Source: GCA-2861595 sp035526335 (lineage in GTDB: Bacteria > Actinomycetota > Acidimicrobiia > Acidimicrobiales > GCA-2861595). From it: 54,520 nucleotides of DNA. Numbering within the stretch: the stretch's first letter is position 1; every line of letters starts with the position of its first letter. Position numbers and translations under genes: made by a program. The stretch lies in contig DATLCN010000001.1 of assembly GCA_035526335.1 (NCBI GenBank), positions 1 through 54,520 of the forward strand, written 5' to 3'. Below are positions 32,300-40,800 of this stretch, piece after piece. The notes beneath the pieces are model-generated. The model saw nothing but the letters and a program-made list of their open reading frames with translations. It was not told where the DNA came from and did not search any database.

Positions 32300-32971
32300 T
32301 CAACGGGCCAGCAGGACACGCTGGCAGGCCGAGCAGATGTAGTCCGTGTCGTGAAGGCGCTTCTTCCACCCGGCCGGAAGGGTCTGGAGGCTGCGGCACC
32401 CGGTGCACCGCATCTGGCTCGTGGCCAGAGCCTGGCCGAGTCCCGCCAGCACCTTCATCGGGCCGGCTCCACGGGCGACGTTCGACTTGGGGCGGGTCCG
32501 GGCCTGGCCGGCCCCCGCCTGTCGGTCGGCCTGGAGCCGGGCCTCCCTGGCCACACGTGCCCGGGCATCGTGTTCGGTGGCGGCCTCGGCGATCTGGGCC
32601 AGGGACTGGCGCCGCTCCTCCTCGGTGACCGCCGATGACCTACGGGCTGTCCGGGCCCAGGTTCCGGGCGCGGTCCCGAGCCAGAGCGCGGCGTTCGGCA
32701 CGGTGTTGGTGCCCCGGTACACCGGCGGTGGCGGTCGGCTCTTTGCCTCCTGGTAGGCCTCGTTGAGCTCCCGCATCCGCCGCTCTGCCCGGCTGCGTCG
32801 CCGTGGGGAGCTGTCGAGGTGGCGGTCCGGGTGGTGACGCTGGGCGAGGCACCTGTAGGCCTCGGTGATCTCCTTGCGTGACGCCGTCGGGGGTACGCCC
32901 AGGACCTCGAACGGGTCCCGTTTCTGGACCCTGGGTTCCTGGTCACCCTCGCCGGGGTCCGAAAACGCCAT
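32300..32971 (-). CDS. J-domain protein with C-terminal zinc ribbon
   Basis: 223 residues from ATG 32971, with SD AAAGGATGA. J domain at residues 18-78: RDPFEVLGVPPTASRKEITE, AQRHHPDRH (the HPD signature), RRMRELNEAYQEAKSR. A basic linker follows, then a C-terminal CxxC pair (MRCTGCRSLQTLP ... YICSACQRVLLAR) forming a zinc ribbon. Not a canonical DnaJ: no G/F region or four-zinc-finger core. Likely a specialised Hsp70 co-chaperone; client unknown. Confidence 0.85.
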   Translation of the reverse strand: MAFSDPGEGDQEPRVQKRDPFEVLGVPPTASRKEITEAYRCLAQRHHPDRHLDSSPRRRSRAERRMRELNEAYQEAKSRPPPPVYRGTNTVPNAALWLGTAPGTWARTARRSSAVTEEERRQSLAQIAEAATEHDARARVAREARLQADRQAGAGQARTRPKSNVARGAGPMKVLAGLGQALATSQMRCTGCRSLQTLPAGWKKRLHDTDYICSACQRVLLAR

Positions 32972-33232
32972 GGGCAGTCATCCTTTGTCGGCCACCCGCG
33001 GTCCGTGTTCAATTTTGGTATACGACGCGTAGTCTACCGTTCCCGGCTACAATGGGCACGAAGTGGACGGCAGGAAAGCGCCTGTTGCTACAGCAGTGAA
33101 GCCTTCGCCACGGTACTGGTCGTGGAGCGGAGTTGCACGGGAACAGGAATCGTGTTCCAGTTGTCTACTTTCCTACACGGCCCTCCACGGCCGGTGGTCC
33201 TTGTAGCACTCTAGAAGAGACACGTGTGAACT

Positions 33233-34171
33233 ATGGCATCCAGGAATGATCATGAGGCCCATGAAGATCTCCTTCGGATCTATCTGAACGAGATCGGCCG
33301 GTACCCCCTGCTGACCAAGGCCGACGAGCAGCACCTCGGCGAGGTCATCGAGGCCGGCGTCGCCGCGGGCGAGGTCATGAACAGCACGCCGACGGGCCTC
33401 TCTCCGTCGCGCAAGCGCGAGCTCAAGTACGAGATTGCCGAGGGAGAGCGGGCCCGCAAGCAGTTCGTGCAGGCCAACCTCCGGCTCGTCGTCTCCGTGG
33501 CCAAGAAATACCAGGCGTCGGGCCTGCCCCTCCTCGACCTCGTCCAGGAGGGCAACCTCGGCCTCATGCACGCGGTCGACAAGTTCGACCACAAGAAGGG
33601 CTTCAAGTTCTCCACCTACGCCACGTGGTGGATCCGTCAGGCCATTCAGCGCGGTGTCGCAAACACGGCCCGCACGATTCGCCTTCCCGTGCACGCCGGC
33701 GACGCCGTCGCCCGGGTATTGAAGACGGAGACCCGCCTCCAGATGGAGTTGGCCCGGCCGCCCACCATCGCCGAGGTCGCCAAGGAGTTGGGTACCACGC
33801 CCGAGAAGGTCGTCGAGGCCCTGGGTTTCCCGGCCGACACGAGGTCGCTGTTCGAGCCCCTCGGCGAGGACGGCGATGCCGAGCTGGCCGACGTCATCGA
33901 GGATCGTGGCGCTGCCTCTCCGCTGGACGAGGCGGTTGCAGCGGTCATGCCGGAAGAGATCTCGAGGCTGCTCTCGTTTCTCGACGGCCGGGAGGGTGCC
34001 ATCCTGCGGATGCGTTTCGGCCTCGACGGCGGCGAGCCCATGGGTGTCGAGCAGGTGGCCATGCGCTTCAACCTCAGCCGTGAGCGCATCCGCCAGATCG
34101 AGGCCCGGGCCATGTCGAAGCTCCGCCATCCCTCGATCGACACCGGGGCGCTCGAGCTTCTGACCGGCTGA
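33233..34171 (+). CDS. Group 2 sigma-70 factor (HrdB/SigB-like)
   Basis: 312 residues from ATG 33233 (AGAAGAGA upstream). Regions: 1.2 (DLLRIYLNEIGRYPLLTKAD), 2.1-2.4 (NLRLVVSVAKKYQASGLPLL, FKFSTYATWWIRQAIQRGVA, which binds the -10 element), 3 (HAGDAVARVLKTETRLQMEL) and 4.2 (GVEQVAMRFNLSRERIRQIE, -35 binding). Region 1.1 is absent, so it is a primary-like alternative sigma rather than the essential RpoD. Regulation is not visible; the 260-bp upstream region is non-coding. Confidence 0.93.
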   Translation: MASRNDHEAHEDLLRIYLNEIGRYPLLTKADEQHLGEVIEAGVAAGEVMNSTPTGLSPSRKRELKYEIAEGERARKQFVQANLRLVVSVAKKYQASGLPLLDLVQEGNLGLMHAVDKFDHKKGFKFSTYATWWIRQAIQRGVANTARTIRLPVHAGDAVARVLKTETRLQMELARPPTIAEVAKELGTTPEKVVEALGFPADTRSLFEPLGEDGDAELADVIEDRGAASPLDEAVAAVMPEEISRLLSFLDGREGAILRMRFGLDGGEPMGVEQVAMRFNLSRERIRQIEARAMSKLRHPSIDTGALELLTG

Positions 34172-34217
34172 CACCCCGCCCCCCGCGGCAGGGGCCAAGT
34201 GCATCCCTACAGGAACT

Positions 34218-34320
34218 ACGGACACGTTTGTGACACGGGTCCTAACGGGCCCCGTGACTGCTTCGACGCTGTAGCAGTACGTGTCCGTGGTTCCACCGGG
34301 CTGCGCTAAGTGACGGACAC
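34218..34320. repeat. Nested inverted repeats upstream of two small genes
   Basis: ACGGACAC occurs at 34218-34225 and 34313-34320, and its complement GTGTCCGT at 34281-34288, so the middle copy can pair with either flank. CACGGG/CCCGTG near 34234-34256 gives a further stem. It may be a structured leader or operator array for the gene at 34384. Confidence 0.5.
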
Positions 34321-34383
34321 ACTTATTGAACCCGACCTCCTGCTGGTCTAGAGAGGTACCGCACCACTACCCAAGGAGGTTCC

Positions 34384-34665
34384 ATGAAGCGCGTCCGCCC
34401 CAAGGCTCCGGAAGCCGACGAGGCCATCGCCGAGGAAGCCCCGGCCACCGCCGCGCCGCAGCCGGAGCGCAGGCCACGCAAATCCAGCCTTCTCAGCGAA
34501 TGCTGGGCCGATCTGCGGGGTCGTCCCCGTCCTGTGGCCGAACCGGTCTGGGAGCCAGAGCCTGAGTCCAGGATCGAGACCGGCGGAATCGGCATCGACG
34601 ACGTCGGCTTCCGGCGCATGGAGAGCCGGTACGCCCGGTCCTCCTCGTCCTCGGACCGGAGCTGA
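34384..34665 (+). CDS. Small acidic/disordered protein
   Basis: 93 residues from ATG 34384, with a perfect SD (AAGGAGGT). Low-complexity N-terminus (EADEAIAEEAPATAAPQPER), a middle WADLRGRPRPVAEPVWEPEP and a C-terminal GGIGIDDVGFRRMESRYARS. No known domain. Coupled (1-bp gap) to the zinc-ribbon gene that follows, and both precede a strong terminator. Probably well expressed; role unknown. Confidence 0.8.
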   Translation: MKRVRPKAPEADEAIAEEAPATAAPQPERRPRKSSLLSECWADLRGRPRPVAEPVWEPEPESRIETGGIGIDDVGFRRMESRYARSSSSSDRS

Positions 34666-34666
34666 C

Positions 34667-34855
34667 ATGCCGCTCTACCTGAACTGCAAGTCCTGCGGCC
34701 GGGAGTTCTCGGCCGGCGTGGACATGCCGCCCCCGGAGTCGCGGCCCCACGAGTGCACGCACTGCCACGCCGCGCCGGTGTACGAACCCGCCGATTTCTC
34801 GGTGCCCGCCGGTTACACGCAATCCGATTTGGACAGCGTCAGCCAGCACGGGTAA
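34667..34855 (+). CDS. Small zinc-ribbon protein
   Basis: 62 residues from ATG 34667. Two CxxC pairs, NCKSCGREF and HECTHCHAAP, form a rubredoxin-like zinc ribbon; the rest is polar. Such mini zinc ribbons often bind RNA or protein partners. It forms a two-gene operon with the acidic protein before it and ends 12 bp before the terminator. Confidence 0.8.
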   Translation: MPLYLNCKSCGREFSAGVDMPPPESRPHECTHCHAAPVYEPADFSVPAGYTQSDLDSVSQHG

Positions 34856-34867
34856 TCACGCTTGAAC

Positions 34868-34922
34868 AGAACCGGCCCGGTCACATCGCCCTTGCGGGCG
34901 GGGCGACCGGGCCGGTTCTTTT
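34868..34922 (+). terminator. Intrinsic terminator
   Basis: AGAACCGGCCCGGTC (34868-34882) pairs perfectly with 34905-34919, 15 bp, and is followed by TTTT. It closes the two-gene operon of small proteins. Confidence 0.9.
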
Positions 34923-34958
34923 GATGAGTGACCTGGTGCCGGCGCCAGGAGTTGATTC

Positions 34959-35507
34959 TCAGGCGGTGGGCAGCGTGCAGGTGAGTTCGAGGTCGATGCT
35001 GTCGCGCACCTTCAGGGCGCCCATCATGGCCGAATAGGGCTTGATGCCGAACTCGCTCTGAACGACGCTGGTCTTGCCCACGAGCTGGTCGCCCTTGGTG
35101 GTGACGGTGAGGGTGGCCGGCTTGGTCTGGCCCTTGATGGTGAGATCGCCGCTGACAGTCACCGTGGGCTCACTCCCACTGATGCTGGTGGATTTGAACG
35201 TCACGTTCGGGTGCTTGCCGGTGTCGAGGGTCTTCTCGATGTTCTTGGAGATGTCGACCCGGTCCTTGTCGCTCAGAGGCTTCACACCGCCAACGGCGCT
35301 GACGATCTCCAGGGACCTGAGGTCCACCGTGATCTCAACGCTGCTGGCCGACGGGTTGTCGGCATCGAGGTTGATCGTGCCGTTCCACTTCTTCGCCTCG
35401 AGGACCAGATCGTGTCCGATCTTGGCACCCATTCCGGCTCGGAAGGTATGGACGGTGAGGCTTGCCTCGTCCGGGCTGATGCTGTGGGTGCCGCTCTTGA
35501 ATGTCAT
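34959..35507 (-). CDS. YceI-family lipid-binding protein
   Basis: 182 residues from ATG 35507. Lipocalin-like YceI barrel: GTHSISPDEASLTVHTFRAG, KIGHDLVLEAKKWNGTINLD, VTFKSTSISGSEPTVTVSGD, LTIKGQTKPATLTVTTKGD and QSEFGIKPYSAMMGALKVRD. No signal peptide, so it is the cytoplasmic variant. The family binds polyisoprenoids or similar apolar ligands. Stands alone; faces the terminator of the preceding operon. Confidence 0.92.
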   Translation of the reverse strand: MTFKSGTHSISPDEASLTVHTFRAGMGAKIGHDLVLEAKKWNGTINLDADNPSASSVEITVDLRSLEIVSAVGGVKPLSDKDRVDISKNIEKTLDTGKHPNVTFKSTSISGSEPTVTVSGDLTIKGQTKPATLTVTTKGDQLVGKTSVVQSEFGIKPYSAMMGALKVRDSIDLELTCTLPTA

Positions 35508-35579
35508 GGCACGACACTAACGGGGCCATTTGTGGCGGGGCAAGGCCGGCGACAGCTCCCGCAGGATTCTCCCGCAGAG

Positions 35580-37856
35580 TCAAACCTGGGTTGCGCGAAT
35601 GACGTTCAGTGCGCCACCGGCGCGGAACCACTCCAGGTGCTCCTGCGACATCGTGTGGGTGCACTCGAAGTCGACGTCCTCGCCACCCGGTCGGACGACC
35701 CGGCAGTGGACCGTGCGGCCTGGGGCCAGGTCGGACAGCCCCAGGATGGAGACACGGTCGGCGGGCCCGACGAGCTCGTAGGAGCCGGGCTCGCCGAAGG
35801 TGAGGGGGAGCACGCCCTGCTTCTTCAGGTTGGTTTCGTGGATTCTGGCGAAGGAACGCACCAGCACCACCTTCGCGTTGAGGTGCCTCGGCTCCATCGC
35901 CGCGTGCTCCCGGGAGGATCCCTCGCCATAATTGAGGTCGCCCACGACGGCCCATGCCACTCCCGCGTCACGGCAGTGGCGGGCGGCGTCCGGAATCGGT
36001 TCGACCGCGTTCGCGTGCACGGGGCAAAGCGCCGTGCCCGGATCCTCGGTGAACGCATTGACCGCGCCGAGGAAGAGGTTGCGGGAGATGTTGTCGAGAT
36101 GGCCGCGGTAGCGGAGCCAGGGGCCGGCGGCCGAGATGTGGTCGGTGGTGCATTTGCCCACCGCTTTCAGCAGCACCGGCAGGCCGACGAAGTCGTTGCC
36201 ATCCCAGGCGGTGAAAGGCTCGAGGAGCTGGAGGCGGTCGCTGTCCGGGCGCACCACCACCTCGACGTTCGACGCGTTCTCGGCCGGGGGTTCGAAGCCT
36301 GCGCCGGCGGGCTCGAACCCCCGTATCGGAAGCTCCTCCCCGGACGGGGGTTGGAGGTGGGCCCCGTCACTGCCGCCGTCGAGTCCGTCCTTCAATGGGT
36401 TGAAGTCGAGCGTGCCGGCGAGGGCAAAGGCGACGACGGTCTCGGGGGAGGCGACGAAGGCCAGGGTCGAGGCCATCCCGTCGTTGCGCCGGGGGAAGTT
36501 GCGGTTGTACGAGGTGACGATCACGTTGGTCTCCCCCTCGGCCACGTCGTCGCGCTTCCACTGTCCGATGCAGGGGCCGCAGGCATTGGCCAGAACGGTG
36601 GCGCCGATGGCCTCGAGATCGGCCAGGAGGCCATCCCGCTCGATGGTGGCGCGGACCCGCTCCGATCCCGGCGTGACGAGCAGCGGTGTCTTGACCCTCA
36701 GACCGTGGGCGCTGGCCTGGCGCGCCACGTTGGCAGCGCGCGTTATGTCCTCGTAGGAGGAGTTGGTGCAGGAGCCGACGAGGGCCGTACTGATGGTGAG
36801 GGGCCAGCCATTCGCGCGGGCTTCGTCGCCCATCTCGGAGACAGGTCGGGCAAGGTCGGGGGTGTGGGGGCCGTTGATATGGGGTTCGAGCGTGCTCAGG
36901 TCGATCTCCACCACCCGCTCGTAGAAGCGGCCGGGATCTCCGGCGATGTCGGGGTCGGGACGTAGAAGCTCGCCGGCGGCGTCGCACAATGCCGCGAGAG
37001 GCTGGCGCCCGGTGCAGACCAGGTACTCCCTCGTCTTGTCGTCGTACGGGAACACCGAGGTGGTGGCGCCCACCTCGGCCCCCATGTTGCAGATGGTCGC
37101 CTTCCCGGTGGCGCTGATGGATACGGTGCCTTCACCGAAGTACTCGATGACGGCGCCCGTGCCTCCGCTGACCGACAGGACATCCGCGACCTTGAGGATG
37201 ACGTCCTTGGGGCTGGCCCAACCGTTGAGCGACCCCTTCAGGTGGACGCCGATGATGTTGGGCCACCGGAGGCCGAACGGGGTGCCCACCATGACGTCGA
37301 CGGCGTCGGCTCCGCCCACGCCGATGGCGAGCATGGCCAGACCGCCGGCATTTGGCGTGTGGGAGTCGGTCCCGATCATGAGCCCGCCGGGGAAGGCGTA
37401 CTGCTCGAGGACGACCTGGTGGATGATGCCGGAGCCGGGCTTCCAGAACCCGATCCCGTACTTCGCCGAGACCGTGCGGAGGAAGTCGTAGACCTCCTCG
37501 TTGGCCTCGACCGCGGCCAGAAGATCGACGCGGGCGCCCGCTCGGGCGGCGATCAGGTGGTCGCAGTGCACGGTGGTGGGCACTGCCACCTGGGGCAGGC
37601 CGGCGGTCATGAACTGGAGCAGGGCCATCTGGGCGGTGGCGTCCTGCATGGCCACCCGGTCGGGCAGCAGCTCGCAGTAGGACGAACCGCGCTCCTTGGG
37701 GCAGGCCGAAGGATCCACCAGGTGGCCGCCCAGGATCTTCTCGGTGAGAGTGAGGGGGCGCGCCAGGTCACGGCGGAGGACGGCCACCCCCTCGGCCAGC
37801 CGGCGGTGGGCCGACTCAACCTCCTCGGGGTGCGAGCCCGATCCGGAGACGGTCAT
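35580..37856 (-). CDS. Aconitate hydratase (mitochondrial-type aconitase)
   Basis: 758 residues from ATG 37856, which overlaps the gltB stop (ATGA). 4Fe-4S ligands: Cys in LVGSCTNSSYEDI and two in LANACGPCIGQWKRDD. Substrate-binding elements: MIGTDSHTPNAGGLAMLAIG, NYGEGSSREHAAMEPRHL and the C-terminal swivelling domain. The length and the MALLQFMTAGL start correspond to the mitochondrial-like AcnA family rather than the 900-residue IRP-like AcnA. It converts citrate to isocitrate in the TCA cycle. Coupling to gltB is unusual. Confidence 0.94.
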   Translation of the reverse strand: MTVSGSGSHPEEVESAHRRLAEGVAVLRRDLARPLTLTEKILGGHLVDPSACPKERGSSYCELLPDRVAMQDATAQMALLQFMTAGLPQVAVPTTVHCDHLIAARAGARVDLLAAVEANEEVYDFLRTVSAKYGIGFWKPGSGIIHQVVLEQYAFPGGLMIGTDSHTPNAGGLAMLAIGVGGADAVDVMVGTPFGLRWPNIIGVHLKGSLNGWASPKDVILKVADVLSVSGGTGAVIEYFGEGTVSISATGKATICNMGAEVGATTSVFPYDDKTREYLVCTGRQPLAALCDAAGELLRPDPDIAGDPGRFYERVVEIDLSTLEPHINGPHTPDLARPVSEMGDEARANGWPLTISTALVGSCTNSSYEDITRAANVARQASAHGLRVKTPLLVTPGSERVRATIERDGLLADLEAIGATVLANACGPCIGQWKRDDVAEGETNVIVTSYNRNFPRRNDGMASTLAFVASPETVVAFALAGTLDFNPLKDGLDGGSDGAHLQPPSGEELPIRGFEPAGAGFEPPAENASNVEVVVRPDSDRLQLLEPFTAWDGNDFVGLPVLLKAVGKCTTDHISAAGPWLRYRGHLDNISRNLFLGAVNAFTEDPGTALCPVHANAVEPIPDAARHCRDAGVAWAVVGDLNYGEGSSREHAAMEPRHLNAKVVLVRSFARIHETNLKKQGVLPLTFGEPGSYELVGPADRVSILGLSDLAPGRTVHCRVVRPGGEDVDFECTHTMSQEHLEWFRAGGALNVIRATQV

Positions 37857-40800
37857 GCGGCTGAGCCACCCCTGCCTGCCTGTGCCGCCTCGATCCGGTC
37901 CACCCGGCCCACCGGGAGGACGTGCCACGTCTGTTCGATGGTGGCCTCCCAGTTGTCGATCAGCGCCCGCGCCCGCGGGGATCCGGTGAGGTCGAAGTGG
38001 CGCTCCACCAGCCAGCGCAGCTCCTCGACGTGCTCGCCGTCGGGACGCACGGCTTCCACCAGCGCGGTGTTGAGCCGGGCGGTGAGGTGGGAGTCGGGAT
38101 CCCAGACGTAGGCCTCGCCGCCGGTCATGCCGGCGCCAAGGTTGTAGCCCACCGGTCCGAGGATCACCACGGTGCCGCCGGTCATGTACTCGCACGCGTG
38201 GTCGCCGGTCCCCTCCGTGACGGCGTTGGCTCCCGAGTTGCGGACTCCGAAGCGCTCGCCGGCCGCGCCGGCTATGAACACGTCGCCGCCCGTGGCGCCA
38301 TAGAGACAGGTATTGCCGGCCAATACCGGGTCTCCGGCGTCGTCGTCCGGAGGACGGATGACGATGCGACCGCCGCCCATGCCCTTGCCCACGTAGTCGT
38401 TGGCCTCACCGACCAGCTCCAACTCGATGCCGTCGGAGAGGAAGGCACCAAAACTCTGGCCGGCGGATCCGTGGAGGCGCACGGTGGCCGTTCCTGCCGG
38501 CGGCCGGCCGCCCCACTCCAGGGCGATGGCACCGCCCAGGGCGGCACCGATGGTCCGGTCCCGGTTGGTTATCGGGTAGCTGAGCTCGATGTCGTCGCCC
38601 TCCCAGACGCCACGGAAGGCGTCCGCCTCGATGCGGTCCCCCAGAGCCGAGCGGGGCCGCTGCACGGGAAGGTTGGCCACGAAGTGGCGTGGGCTCGAGG
38701 CGTACGGCATACCTGGCAGTACGAGGATGGGGCTCAGGTCGATCGAGTCTGTCCGGGGCTTTCCGGTGCTGCGCTGGCGCAGCGATTCCACCCTTCCGAT
38801 GGCCTCGTTCATGGTGCGGAAGCCGAGCTGAGCCAGCATCCGGCGAACCTCGCCGGCGACGAACAGCAGGTACGTGGCCACACCCTCGGGCGTTCCGGTG
38901 AACTTCTCGCGGAGGTGGGGGCGCTGGGTGGCGATGCCGGTGGAGCACGTGTCGCGGTGGCAGGCCCGGAGCATGATGCAACCTTCGGCGATCATGGCTG
39001 CGGTTCCGAACGAGTACTCGTCGGCACCCAGTAGGGCCGCGATCATCACATCCCGGCCGGTCATGAACCCGCCGTCGACACGGATGCGGGCCCGGTCACG
39101 GAGGCCGTTCTCCATGAGGGCGGATTGCGTCTCGGCCAGGCCGAGCTCCCACGGCATGCCTGCATGCTTGATGGACGAGAGCGGAGAGGCACCGGTGCCA
39201 CCGTTCCAACCGGAGATGTGCACGACGTCGGCCAGAGCCTTGACCACGCCGGCGGCGATCGTGCCCACGCCGTCCTCGGCCACCAGCTTCACTGAGACGT
39301 CGGCGTGACGGTTGACCTGCTTCAGGTCGAAGATGAGCTGGGCCAGATCCTCGATGGAGTAGATGTCGTGGTGCGGCGGCGGCGAGATCAGGGTCACCCC
39401 CGGCTGCGTGTGGCGGAGGGTGGCGATCTCGTCGCTCACCTTGTGACCGGGGAGCTGACCGCCCTCACCGGGCTTGGAGCCCTGCGCCACCTTGATCTGC
39501 AACTCGTCGGCGTAGGCGCAGTACTCCGGTGTGACGCCGAAGCGGCCGGAGGCAATCTGCTTGATCTTGCTGTTCTTGTCGCCGGTGGCCCGGCCCCGGG
39601 TGTGGAACCGGTACTGAGCCTCGCCTCCCTCGCCGCAGTTAGAACGGCCGCCGATGAGGTTCATGGCTTCGGCCAGTGTCTCGTGGGCTTCGCGGGAGAG
39701 CGAGCCGTGGGACATGGCTCCGGTCGAGAAGCGGGTGGCGATGGACGACGCCGGCTCTACCTCTTCGAGGGGAACGGGGTTGGTGCACGGCACGAACTCG
39801 AGAAGGTCCCGCAGCTCGGTGGGGGGCCGGTCGTTGACGAGGGTGGCGAACTCCTCGTAGGTGGGCTCGCTGTCCGAGCGAAGCGCCCGCTGCAGGAGGT
39901 GGGCGGCGTTCATGTTGTTGAGCGCGCCCACCACCTCCTTGTTGTGGGTGTGGTCCTCGCCGCCGCGCTTGAGGTCCCGGTAGAAGCCGGGGTTACCCAG
40001 CTTGGGGAGCTCGTCACCCTCCGGCGGCCAGCTCACCTGGGCGTGGAGGGTGACGGCGTCCTCGCCGAGGGCGTTCCACCCGATGCCGCCCACGATGGAG
40101 GGCGTCCCCTTGAAGCAGGTCTCGACGACGTCTGGGCCGAGTCCCACAATCTCGAAGATCTGGGCACCCCGGTAGGAGTCGACCGTGCAGATACCCATCT
40201 TCGACATCACCTTGAGCACACCGTCCTCGACCGCGGCGTGATAGCGCTCCTGGGCATCGGGACTGAGCATGTCGGCGTCCTCGGCGGCGTCGGCCTCGGC
40301 GGCGACGCTGAGCAGGGCCAGACGAGGACACACGGCGTCCGCGCCATAGCCGAGCAGGCAGGCCACGTAATGGACGTCACGGGCGTCGTCGGCGACGACA
40401 ACCAGGCTGGCCGCCTCCCGCAGACCACGGTCGCTGAGGCGGTGGTGGACGGCGCCGCCGGCCAGTAGCGACGGCACCGGGACGCGACCGACGGATGCCG
40501 ATCCGTTGTCGATGACGATCACGGCCCTACCGGAGCGCACGACGTGCTCGGCCTCGTCGCAGAGCCGCCCCACTGCCGCCTTCAGGCCCGCTGGGCCGTC
40601 TCCGACGGGGAAGCTGGCGTCGAGACGAGCGCAGCCGAAGTCGCCGTGCTCCTCGTCGGCCAGAACGTCGATGGCGCTGGGGTAGAGGAAGAAGGAGTTG
40701 AGGGAGATGAGGCGGGCCGCCTCGGCCGTCTCCGACAGCAGCGGCCGTCGGGGGCCGATGAGGGTCCGCAGGCTCATGACAAGGCGCTCGCGCAGGTGGT

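Noticed and set aside
35211..36965. 584-codon plus-strand frame over yceI and aconitase
   Set aside because: It crosses two real minus-strand genes and has no recognisable domain.
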